Assembly (NCBI RefSeq): GCF_048266365.1
Contig: NZ_JBLWZP010000002.1
Coordinates: forward strand, 372,001 to 436,000
Direction of reading: 5' to 3'
DNA from: Galbibacter sp048266365
GTDB taxonomy: Bacteria; Bacteroidota; Bacteroidia; Flavobacteriales; Flavobacteriaceae
Length of the DNA: 64,000 nucleotides
Shown here: piece by piece, positions 26,263 through 34,533 of the stretch
How positions within the stretch are numbered: the stretch's first letter is position 1
Layout: every line of letters starts with the position of its first letter
Position numbers and translations under genes: made by a program
Notes under the pieces: model-generated
What the model was told of the DNA's origin: nothing
Seen by the model: only the letters and a program-made list of their open reading frames with translations
Databases searched by the model: none

Positions 26263-27396
26263 ATGAAAATCACTCTCCTTATCACTGCATTAAGCTGCCT
26301 TCTTGTATCCTGTAAAAACACCAAGGAGAGCCCGTCTAATGCCAGTAAGAGCTCTAAAGCACTAACAACACAGATTGAGGTGGTCAAGAAAAAACCAACG
26401 GATATTATTACCCCAGAAGGTATGGTATGGATTCCTGGAGGGAATTTCACTCAAGGTGCACGACAAGGCGACAGCTTCGCACTAGAACATGAAAAACCAG
26501 CACATCCCGTAGCGGTAGACGGATTTTTTATGGATATTACAGAAGTTACTAATGATGAATTTTCCGAATTCGTAAATCAAACTGGTTATATCACCATTGC
26601 TGAACGAGAAATTGATTGGCAGGACCTCAAGAAACAGCTCCCGGCTGGAACTCCAAAACCACATGACTCCATTCTACAACCTGGGTCTTTGGTGTTCAAA
26701 AAAACAGCAACTAGCGTTCCAAATCTTTATGATTTCTCACAGTGGTGGGAATGGAAAATTGGTGCCAATTGGAAACACCCTAAGGGGCCGGAGAGTACCA
26801 TTGAAGGCAAAGGAAATTACCCTGTAGTTCATATCGCATTTGCCGACGCTATTGCCTACTGTGAATGGGCAGGGCGCAAACTTCCAACGGAAGCTCAATG
26901 GGAATTAGCTGCCAATGCAGGAATGCGTAACAAACGTTATACTTGGGGTGATAATGAAACTGAGCTGAATGCTAATGCCAATACTTGGACTGGGGAATTC
27001 CCGACCCAAAACGACCAAATCGACGGTTTTGAAAATAAAGCGCCTGTAAAATCCTTTCCTCCAAACGCCTATGGACTCTATGAAATAGCTGGGAATGTAT
27101 GGGAATGGACTCAAGATTGGTATCATGTGGACTATTATAAACAACTTCTAGAAAATGGCGTAGTTCATAATCCAAATGGAGCTGAAAAAGCATTCAATCC
27201 AAACAATCCTTATTCGCAGGAGAAGATCATTAAAGGAGGATCCTTCCTATGCTCCGATACCTATTGCGCGAGCTATCGTATCTCCGCTAGAATGGCTACA
27301 TCCACCGACTCTGGACAGGCGCATTTGGGTTTTAGGACAATAGCCACAGCAGAGATGCTAAAAGAGCATACAACCAAGCCAACAACTAGCCTCTAG
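26263..27396 (+). CDS. Formylglycine-generating enzyme-type lipoprotein (sulfatase-modifying factor)
   Basis: Oxidises the active-site cysteine of type I sulfatases to formylglycine. It has 377 residues with a lipoprotein signal (LLVSC, Cys17). The SUMF1/FGE domain runs from about residue 52 to the end: GMVWIPGGNFTQGA, the TEVTNDEFSEFVNQTGY segment, VVHIAFADAIAYCEWAGRKLPTEAQWE, and GGSFLCSDTYC with the catalytic Cys pair at 330 and 335, spaced as in human FGE. The pair separates it from family members that have lost activity. A type I sulfatase sits 33 kb away in the window. The stop overlaps the convergent VOC gene by 11 bases. Confidence 0.88.
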   Translation: MKITLLITALSCLLVSCKNTKESPSNASKSSKALTTQIEVVKKKPTDIITPEGMVWIPGGNFTQGARQGDSFALEHEKPAHPVAVDGFFMDITEVTNDEFSEFVNQTGYITIAEREIDWQDLKKQLPAGTPKPHDSILQPGSLVFKKTATSVPNLYDFSQWWEWKIGANWKHPKGPESTIEGKGNYPVVHIAFADAIAYCEWAGRKLPTEAQWELAANAGMRNKRYTWGDNETELNANANTWTGEFPTQNDQIDGFENKAPVKSFPPNAYGLYEIAGNVWEWTQDWYHVDYYKQLLENGVVHNPNGAEKAFNPNNPYSQEKIIKGGSFLCSDTYCASYRISARMATSTDSGQAHLGFRTIATAEMLKEHTTKPTTSL

Positions 27397-27805
27397 GCAT
27401 TTTGCCCATATCCATATGTAACACGGCCCAGCGATGACCGTCGAGATCCTTAAAACCAAATCCGTAGAGCCAAGACTGGGACTCGGATGCGCTTTGGTAT
27501 ACCTCTCCTCCAGCCTTTCGAACCATGGCCTCCATCTCATCTACTTCTTTCTTGCTTTGTGCATCAATATTAATCAACATTTCACTTCCCGCTTTCGTAT
27601 CTGAAACCTCGTGGTTAGTAAAAGTTTTGAAGTCATTTTCAGGAAACAACATCAATACAAAATCTTGATTGCCTATTAAAAACCCGGCTAGGTTTGTAGA
27701 ATCCTTATGAATCGGATTTTCTCTAAACCCAATCTCAGTGAAGAATTTCTTAGATCTCTCTATATCCTTTACAGGAAGATTTAACCACAACTGTTTTACA
27801 TTCAT
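27386..27805 (-). CDS. VOC family (glyoxalase/dioxygenase fold) protein
   Basis: A 139-residue protein with two beta-alpha-beta-beta-beta modules of the vicinal-oxygen-chelate fold: KQLWLNLPVKDIERSKKFF at the start, then QDFVLMLFPENDF, and DLDGHRWAVLHMDM at the end. It resembles lactoylglutathione-lyase-like extradiol or resistance proteins whose substrate cannot be predicted. The ATG at 27805 gives the family N-terminus; an upstream ATG at 27844 adds 13 hydrophobic residues that do not fit. Its 3' end overlaps the convergent formylglycine enzyme gene. Confidence 0.82.
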   Translation of the reverse strand: MNVKQLWLNLPVKDIERSKKFFTEIGFRENPIHKDSTNLAGFLIGNQDFVLMLFPENDFKTFTNHEVSDTKAGSEMLINIDAQSKKEVDEMEAMVRKAGGEVYQSASESQSWLYGFGFKDLDGHRWAVLHMDMGKMPRG

Positions 27806-28082
27806 AATTTTTAATTTTAGTATTAAAAGTACATCATAAAACACAGTTTCAACATGTTAAACGCGACAATAGTTGGGGGTGTATGCGACAAAATCTATGT
27901 CAATTCGCTGACACCTACTGGTATTTATAGCTTCAAGTCTATGGCTCTTTAGACCGTAATATACTAAGAGATACAAATATCTCATATCCTAAAACTATCG
28001 TTATATATACAAATTATATTACCCTAATCCCTTAGAAATACGTAATTTTATACTTTGAATTAATTCTAAAAGCATATTGCTT

Positions 28083-28544
28083 GTGAAAATTGGTATAGCT
28101 GCGGATCATGCAGGATTTAAAAATAAGGAAGCTCTAAAGCTTTTTTTAAAGGAGAAGGGCTATGAATATGAAGATTTTGGTGCCCATACTATGGATCCGA
28201 AAGATGACTACTCAGATATAGTTAAGCCTTTAGCACTCGCAATCTCGGAACAAAAAATTGACAAAGGAATTGCAATCTGTGGAAGTGGCGTAGGTGTTTC
28301 TGTTGCCGCTAATAAATTCAAGGGGGTACGTGCTGCTCTGATATCAGAACATTATTCTGCACATCAAGGTGTAGAACACGATGATCTAAATCTCCTATGC
28401 ATGGGAGGAAGAGTCATAGGTACAGCCCTAATTGAAGAACTCACAGTAGCATTTCTCGAAGCCAAATTTATCGATCACGGGCGATTCCAAAGAAGATTGG
28501 ATAAGGTAAAAGCGATTGAAGAATTGAATTTCAAAAATTTATAG
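28083..28544 (+). CDS. rpiB: Ribose 5-phosphate isomerase B
   Basis: Interconverts ribose 5-phosphate and ribulose 5-phosphate. From a GTG at 28083 the product is 153 residues beginning MKIGIAADHAGFK, the family start; a TTG six bases earlier is less likely. RpiB signatures are AADHAGF, DYSDIVKPLA, the active-site CGSGVGVSVAANK and the NLLCMGGR segment. It is the first gene of an apparent rpiB-gnd-zwf-pgl operon, with a 27-base gap to gnd. LacAB/RpiB relatives acting on other sugars are possible but the context favours ribose. Confidence 0.92.
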   Translation: MKIGIAADHAGFKNKEALKLFLKEKGYEYEDFGAHTMDPKDDYSDIVKPLALAISEQKIDKGIAICGSGVGVSVAANKFKGVRAALISEHYSAHQGVEHDDLNLLCMGGRVIGTALIEELTVAFLEAKFIDHGRFQRRLDKVKAIEELNFKNL

Positions 28545-28571
28545 AATATCAATAAATACGAATAAAAAACT

Positions 28572-29981
28572 ATGAAAAAATTTGACTTTGGAATGGTTGG
28601 TCTTGGAGTAATGGGTAGGAACCTTTTGCTCAATATGGCTGATCACGATTTCTCTGTTGTTGGTTTGGATTTAGATGCTGAAAAGGCTGCTTCTCTAGAG
28701 CAAGAAGCCGAAGATAAACATCAGATTAAAGGAACCACTGACGTTAAAGAATTTGTAAGCCTTATAGAAAAACCAAGAGCCATTATGTTGTTGGTTCCAG
28801 CTGGAAAACCTGTGGATAGCGTAATTGGTTCTTTACTAGAACACCTTGAAGAAGGGGATATTGTCGTGGATGGGGGTAACTCCTACTTCACAGACACTAA
28901 CAGAAGAGTAAAAGAACTAGCTGAGAAAAATATACATTATTTCGGAATGGGAATTTCCGGAGGAGAAAAAGGAGCCAGATTTGGCCCTAGTATGATGCCC
29001 GGAGGTGACAAAGGTGCTTATGAACGACTTCGTCCAATTTTTGAAGCCGTTGCCGCTAAAGTTGATGGAGAACCTTGTGTGAGCTATCTAGGTAGCGGAT
29101 CCGCAGGGAACTATGTCAAAATGGTACACAACGGTATTGAGTACGCCATTATGCAACTTCTTGCAGAAACCTACGATTTATTACACCGCGGTCTAAATGT
29201 TGAAGACAAACGCATTCAAGAATTATTCGACCAGTGGAATAACAGCAAAGAGCTTGAATCTTATTTGGTAGAAATCACAGCTGATATTCTAAAACAAGAT
29301 GATCCGCTTACAGGTAAAAAATTAATTCACCTTATCTCAGACACAGCGAAAGCTAAAGGTACAGGGAAATGGACCTCTCAAAACGCCATGGAAATTCAGG
29401 CACCTGTACCGTCAATCGACCTTGCGGTTACTATGAGAGATATTTCAAAATACAAAGAAGAACGCATAAGCGCTTCTACTATCTACAATTGGGAAGCTAA
29501 GAGTGATGTAAATTTAGAAGCCTTTCTTGTTCAATTGAAAGATGCATTCTACTTCGCAATGATATCTGCATACGCACAAGGTATGGCACAGCTTCACTTG
29601 GCGTCTAAAGAATATGAATATGGGCTGGACTTAGAAGAAGTTTCAAAAATCTGGAGAGGTGGTTGTATCATCCGCGCTACTGTATTGGAAAACTTTAGAA
29701 AAGCATACCGCAACAATCCTGAGCTACCTAACCTCTTGTTAGATAAAGATTTGGCAGCAACAGTGGAGCCAAAACAACAAGCCATCAGAGAGGTGTTAAA
29801 AACAGGGATCAACCTAGGTATTCCGCTTTCAGTATACAGTACTGCTCTAGCGTATTTTGATGCCTATAGAAGTGAAACCCTACCTACAAACCTTATCCAA
29901 GCGCAACGAGATTACTTCGGTTCACACCGTTACGAACGAACTGACCGTGAGGGGATTTTTCACACCGAGTGGGAGGATTAA
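28572..29981 (+). CDS. gnd: 6-phosphogluconate dehydrogenase, decarboxylating
   Basis: Oxidative decarboxylation of 6-phosphogluconate to ribulose 5-phosphate with NADP+. It has 469 residues, the usual length of the long form. The Rossmann start is FGMVGLGVMGRNLLLNMADH. The substrate and catalytic stretch includes GISGGEKGARFGPSMMPGG and YVKMVHNGIEYAIMQ (the catalytic Lys and the substrate Asn). The C-terminal end holds NLIQAQRDYFGSHRYERTD. It sits between rpiB and zwf, with a 19-base gap to zwf. Confidence 0.97.
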   Translation: MKKFDFGMVGLGVMGRNLLLNMADHDFSVVGLDLDAEKAASLEQEAEDKHQIKGTTDVKEFVSLIEKPRAIMLLVPAGKPVDSVIGSLLEHLEEGDIVVDGGNSYFTDTNRRVKELAEKNIHYFGMGISGGEKGARFGPSMMPGGDKGAYERLRPIFEAVAAKVDGEPCVSYLGSGSAGNYVKMVHNGIEYAIMQLLAETYDLLHRGLNVEDKRIQELFDQWNNSKELESYLVEITADILKQDDPLTGKKLIHLISDTAKAKGTGKWTSQNAMEIQAPVPSIDLAVTMRDISKYKEERISASTIYNWEAKSDVNLEAFLVQLKDAFYFAMISAYAQGMAQLHLASKEYEYGLDLEEVSKIWRGGCIIRATVLENFRKAYRNNPELPNLLLDKDLAATVEPKQQAIREVLKTGINLGIPLSVYSTALAYFDAYRSETLPTNLIQAQRDYFGSHRYERTDREGIFHTEWED

Positions 29982-30000
29982 ACAATTCTAAAAAGTTTAT

Positions 30001-31521
30001 ATGAAAACAGGAAAAAATGCAACTGCTACGGTTATCGTTATATTCGGAGGAACAGGCGATCTAGCAAAAAGAAAATTAATACCAGCTTTTTACAATTTGT
30101 TTATTGACGGGTGGATGCCAGAGAACTTTGTCATCTACGGCCTTGGAAGGACAGAGCTCACTGATAAAGCTTATCAAGATCACCTATATCAAGGATTGAA
30201 AGAATTTTCAAGAAAAGGAACACCCAAAAAATCAGATTGGGAAAAATTCAAAGGATCTCTACACTATTTGACTTCCAACATCAATGATCAAGGATCCTAT
30301 ACAGAGTTATTAAAGACCATAGAACCTTATGAAAAACAATGGGGAGAACGTGCCAATAGATTGTTCTATTTATCCATCTCACCGCGTTTCATAGAGACTT
30401 TAAGTCTCCATTTACGTGACTCTGGTCTAGCAACTATTAAAGAAAAGGATAGAATTATCATCGAAAAGCCTTTCGGATATGATAAAGCATCTGCAGTTGA
30501 ATTAAACAAAAAATTAACTGCAACCTTTGACGAGGATCAAATTTTTAGGATTGACCACTATTTAGGTAAAGAAACCGTTCAAAATATCTTAGCTTTTCGA
30601 TTTGCGAACGCCTTATTTGAGCCATTGTGGAACAGGAACTATATCGACTCGGTACAGATCACTGTTGCAGAACAGGTCGGTGTAGAAGACAGGGGTGGTT
30701 ATTACGAAGGGTCGGGAGCCCTAAGGGATATGATCCAAAATCACCTGTTACAAATCCTTTGTATGGTCGCTATGGAGCCACCAGCATCATTTGATGCCGA
30801 AGAAATTCGTAGCCGAAAATATGACGTACTCCGTTCAATTCGTAGAATTAAACCTGAAGAGGTACATCATTACGCAGTAAGAGGACAATACAGCTCAGGA
30901 TGGATCAAAGGTCAAAAGGTAGTTGGATACAGGGAAGAAAATGAAGTAGATAAGAAATCCAATACAGAAACCTACGCAGCCATTAAGTTTTATTTGGACA
31001 ACTGGCGTTGGCAAAATGTTCCTTTTTATCTCAGAACAGGGAAACGTATGCAAGAGAAAACCTCTTCAATTACTATACAATTCAAACCTGTTCCTCATGC
31101 CTCATTCCCTACCAATCAGATTGACAGCATAATGCCAAATCGATTGACCATCAACATTCAACCTCAGATGGATATTTTATTGCGATTTATGACAAAACGT
31201 CCAGGACTTGAAATGAATTTGAATCCTTCAGAGATGATTTTCAATTACGACAATTGTTCCACTCAGACTCCAGAGGCCTATGAGACTTTACTCTTGGATG
31301 CTATGGTAGGAGATACAACGCTATTTATGCGTTCGGATCAAATTGAAGAAGCCTGGGATGTGATCTCCACAATTCTAGAGGCATGGGATAAAAGAGAATC
31401 AATTGATTTTCCAAATTACCAAGCAGGAAGTTGGGGACCTGAAAATGCAGAAGCACTTATAGCTCGTGAAGGTCACGTATGGGCTGTAAACAAACATTCA
31501 AATGAAACTGACAAAAAATGA
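30001..31521 (+). CDS. zwf: Glucose-6-phosphate 1-dehydrogenase
   Basis: Oxidises glucose 6-phosphate to 6-phosphoglucono-lactone, making NADPH. It has 506 residues. Motifs seen are the N-terminal IFGGTGDLAKRKLIPA nucleotide site, IIEKPFG, the active-site RIDHYLGKETVQN and the PFYLRTGKRM substrate segment. It overlaps pgl by 4 bases (ATGA), a sign of translational coupling with the lactonase that acts next. NADP preference over NAD is assumed from the family. Confidence 0.97.
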   Translation: MKTGKNATATVIVIFGGTGDLAKRKLIPAFYNLFIDGWMPENFVIYGLGRTELTDKAYQDHLYQGLKEFSRKGTPKKSDWEKFKGSLHYLTSNINDQGSYTELLKTIEPYEKQWGERANRLFYLSISPRFIETLSLHLRDSGLATIKEKDRIIIEKPFGYDKASAVELNKKLTATFDEDQIFRIDHYLGKETVQNILAFRFANALFEPLWNRNYIDSVQITVAEQVGVEDRGGYYEGSGALRDMIQNHLLQILCMVAMEPPASFDAEEIRSRKYDVLRSIRRIKPEEVHHYAVRGQYSSGWIKGQKVVGYREENEVDKKSNTETYAAIKFYLDNWRWQNVPFYLRTGKRMQEKTSSITIQFKPVPHASFPTNQIDSIMPNRLTINIQPQMDILLRFMTKRPGLEMNLNPSEMIFNYDNCSTQTPEAYETLLLDAMVGDTTLFMRSDQIEEAWDVISTILEAWDKRESIDFPNYQAGSWGPENAEALIAREGHVWAVNKHSNETDKK

Positions 31522-32243
31522 TTCGAATTTTTGAGAATAAAGAAAACCTAAACGCTGAATTGGCCGATTACTTTGTGAGTAAGGCACAACAAGCTATTTT
31601 GGACCATGGAAAATTTACTGTTGCTCTGACAGGGGGATCCTCCCCTGCAGGGTTATATCAATTACTCGCAACTGATAGTTATCGTGAAAAGATTGACTGG
31701 TCTAAAGTATATGTCTTTTGGGGTGACGAACGTTGGGTACCATTAGATGACCAAAAGAGCAATGCTGGTGCAGCCTTTAATGATTTACTAAATCATATTC
31801 CTGTACCAAAGGATCAGATTTTCCCCATGTGGAAGGCTGATATTTCTGCAACAGACTATGCTGTGGAATACGAAGCATTATTAGAACAACATTTAACTAA
31901 AGGAGAAGAATTTGACTTGATCATTCTTGGAATGGGTGATGATGGTCATACCGCATCTTTATTTCCAAATCAAGACATTATTCTAAAAGAAAAAGTTAAA
32001 AAAGTAGCCGCTTATTTTTTAGCGACACAGGATATGTACAGAATAACATTAACTGCTCCTCTAATCAATAAATCTAAAAATATCGTTTTCTTGGTCTTTG
32101 GTCACAATAAAGCAGAAGCCTTATATCAAGTACTTCAAGGAGAAGCAAACAGCAATTTATATCCTTCTCAACTCATCACAAGAGATGAGCAAAAAGTCAC
32201 TTGGATGGTCGACAAAGATGCTGCCAATAAATTAAAGCAATAG
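31518..32243 (+). CDS. pgl: 6-phosphogluconolactonase
   Basis: Hydrolyses 6-phosphogluconolactone to 6-phosphogluconate. It has 241 residues of the DevB/SOL type, related to glucosamine-6-phosphate isomerases. Motifs are ALTGGSSPAGLYQLL, the VFWGDERWVP segment and DLIILGMGDDGHTASLFP. Its ATG overlaps the zwf stop. It completes glucose 6-phosphate to ribulose 5-phosphate to ribose 5-phosphate within one operon, and is followed by a strong terminator. Confidence 0.96.
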   Translation: MIRIFENKENLNAELADYFVSKAQQAILDHGKFTVALTGGSSPAGLYQLLATDSYREKIDWSKVYVFWGDERWVPLDDQKSNAGAAFNDLLNHIPVPKDQIFPMWKADISATDYAVEYEALLEQHLTKGEEFDLIILGMGDDGHTASLFPNQDIILKEKVKKVAAYFLATQDMYRITLTAPLINKSKNIVFLVFGHNKAEALYQVLQGEANSNLYPSQLITRDEQKVTWMVDKDAANKLKQ

Positions 32244-32312
32244 TCGATTGTAATTAGTATTGAGAATTTTCAGCAAGTGGAAGAGTTCTTTTAAAATAAA
32301 ACTCCTTATGGG

Positions 32313-32350
32313 ATATAGAAGCGGAAAGTAATTTTCCGCTTCTATATTTT
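32313..32350 (+). terminator. Strong terminator after the rpiB-gnd-zwf-pgl operon
   Basis: A perfect 15-bp stem, ATATAGAAGCGGAAA at 32313-32327 with TTTCCGCTTCTATAT at 32333-32347, a 5-base loop and a short T-run. It lies 70 bases after pgl and faces the convergent GH97 gene. Confidence 0.85.
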
Positions 32351-32399
32351 TAAGCTACCCGCTTAATGAAAAGCAAGGATATTTGTGAATCAGTAAATA

Positions 32400-34418
32400 C
32401 TAGTTCGAAAGTTGTTTAAATCGTACTGCTGCACCACCTCCAGCACCTAGATGAAGCGTAAGACTATCCTTAGCGGTAACTTCTTTAGATGTGATACTAA
32501 TAGCCTCAGGTTTGTTGTTCAAGTCCGTACCCTGGGCATCGGCGTAAATTTGAGCTTCATAGCGAGCATCTGGATCTAGAAACGAAAGTGAGATTTCAAA
32601 ATCTCTAGGTTCTTCATTAGTCATACTACCCAAAAACCAATCTTCACTATGGATATCCTTTCGAACCGTGGTGATATACTCCCCTATGGCTCCGTTAAGA
32701 ACTTTGGTATCCTCCCAATCGGTAGGCACTTCTTTTAAGAATTGAAAGGCTGGCTGCCCTTGGTAATTTTCAGGAAGATCAGCAAACATTTGGATCGGAG
32801 AATACACACATACCAATAAGGCAAGTTGTTTGGCTGCAGTACTATGAACTCTACGTCCCGGGTATCCTTGTGATATTTCGACATCTAGAATTCCTGCAGT
32901 AAAATCCATAGGTCCTGATAGAAGTCTTGTAAAAGGTAAAATAGTGGTGTAAGCTGGTGGATTCCCATCACTCCAAGCATTGTACTCTTGACCTCTAGCT
33001 CCTTCTCTAGCCATCATATTAGGATAGGTTCGACGCTCACCGGTAGCTTTGATAGGTTCGTGATAAAGAACAGTCAATTTATATTCAACGGCCTTTTCAA
33101 GAACATATCTAAAGTAATTCACACCAAATTGACCATGATGCCATTCCTTCATTTTAAGAAGCGAACCAACATGTCCTATCTTCACATCGTGAATACCTAC
33201 CTTATTGTATAGAGCAAAGGCACTATCAATCTGTTTTAAATAATTATCAATATTTGAACCTGTTTCATGATACCCAATAATACGAACATTATGTTCAGCG
33301 GCGTAATCCGTTACCTTTTCCAAATCAAAGTTATCCGCCTGTTTTGTGAAATTAAACTGATGCATGGCATTCTTATACCAATCAGGAGTCCACCCCTTAT
33401 TCCATCCTTCGATTAATAAATGATCGATACCTTCTTGGGCTGCAAAGTCTATGTATTTCTTTGCATTTTCTGTAGTTGCCCCTTGGTTTTCACCTTCCCA
33501 AAACGTGTATTTACCAATATGCATGCCCCACCAGATCCCTATATAACTAAAGGGTTTTATCCAACTTGTATCCGCAATTTTATTAGGCTCATTTAGATTT
33601 AAAATCAAATAAGAAGTAATAAGTTGAGTAGGATCCTCGGCAATCTGCAAGCTACGCCAAGGCGTCGTAAAAGAATCCGTGATCCTAACCTTTACACCAT
33701 CAGCCCACGGAACCAAATCGGTTTTTAATGTGGTACCTTGAGTATGTGCTAAAGTAGTTGAGGCAAAATTGATCAAGTTAGCTTCATGGAAACTCAAACT
33801 CAATCCACTTTTACTTTCAATAGTAAGTGGAGTATGTACAGTATCTAAAGTACTAACTGGTGATTCGGTAAAAAGGTACTCATAACGTTGTTCTCCATAG
33901 GCAGGTATCCACCATGCTTTTCCATCCTGTGCCAACTCGAATTTCGTGAGCTCATCCATGATAAAGATGCTGTCTTTTACACCTTGCTCAGGAAATATAT
34001 AACGGAAGGCAATTCCATCATCATAAGCTCTAAACTCTATATTGAGTTTTCTCTTTTTTTCTCCAGTCTCCTGTAATTGAACAGCGAGCTCATTATAGTT
34101 GTTTCGGATGGTTTTCTTTTCACCCCAAACCTGTTCCCATTCTTTGTCAAAACTGCGTTGTTCCACTCCGACAATTTCAAAATTGCGGTATAGTGAGTCC
34201 TTGTCTTTAAAAACAAATCCAAGTTCAGAAGGATTTAATACTTGAATCTCCCCATGGGATACTTGATAGGTCGGAACACCTTCCGTACTAAGGGAAAACT
34301 GAATCTCATTGACAGCACTTGGTGAAGAAAGCACCAAAGGTTCTTGCTTTTGCTCTTTACAAGAAGTGAATCCAATCACGGCAGCAGCCATTACATATTT
34401 TCTAATATTCAAAATCAT
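32400..34418 (-). CDS. GH97 alpha-glycosidase lipoprotein (SusB-like group)
   Basis: A 672-residue lipoprotein (lipobox GFTSC, Cys20). It has the GH97 N-terminal beta-sandwich (to about 290), a catalytic barrel beginning near SYIGIWWGMHIGKYTFWEG, and a C-terminal beta domain. Glutamates corresponding to SusB's inverting set are recognisable in GYHETG, YHEPIKATG and ARGQEY, so an inverting alpha-glucosidase mechanism is more likely than the retaining alpha-galactosidase type. It lies 115 bases after the GH2 gene on the same strand. The exact substrate is unknown. Confidence 0.88.
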   Translation of the reverse strand: MILNIRKYVMAAAVIGFTSCKEQKQEPLVLSSPSAVNEIQFSLSTEGVPTYQVSHGEIQVLNPSELGFVFKDKDSLYRNFEIVGVEQRSFDKEWEQVWGEKKTIRNNYNELAVQLQETGEKKRKLNIEFRAYDDGIAFRYIFPEQGVKDSIFIMDELTKFELAQDGKAWWIPAYGEQRYEYLFTESPVSTLDTVHTPLTIESKSGLSLSFHEANLINFASTTLAHTQGTTLKTDLVPWADGVKVRITDSFTTPWRSLQIAEDPTQLITSYLILNLNEPNKIADTSWIKPFSYIGIWWGMHIGKYTFWEGENQGATTENAKKYIDFAAQEGIDHLLIEGWNKGWTPDWYKNAMHQFNFTKQADNFDLEKVTDYAAEHNVRIIGYHETGSNIDNYLKQIDSAFALYNKVGIHDVKIGHVGSLLKMKEWHHGQFGVNYFRYVLEKAVEYKLTVLYHEPIKATGERRTYPNMMAREGARGQEYNAWSDGNPPAYTTILPFTRLLSGPMDFTAGILDVEISQGYPGRRVHSTAAKQLALLVCVYSPIQMFADLPENYQGQPAFQFLKEVPTDWEDTKVLNGAIGEYITTVRKDIHSEDWFLGSMTNEEPRDFEISLSFLDPDARYEAQIYADAQGTDLNNKPEAISITSKEVTAKDSLTLHLGAGGGAAVRFKQLSN

Positions 34419-34533
34419 ATCTATTTAAATTGTCAGGTAAAATTATAAATCAAAAAACTCGTATATATCAAAGCTTAGCATCCATTGATCACTTTATGAC
34501 CTTGGAGACTGAGAGCCTCTTTTAGTCTTGGCC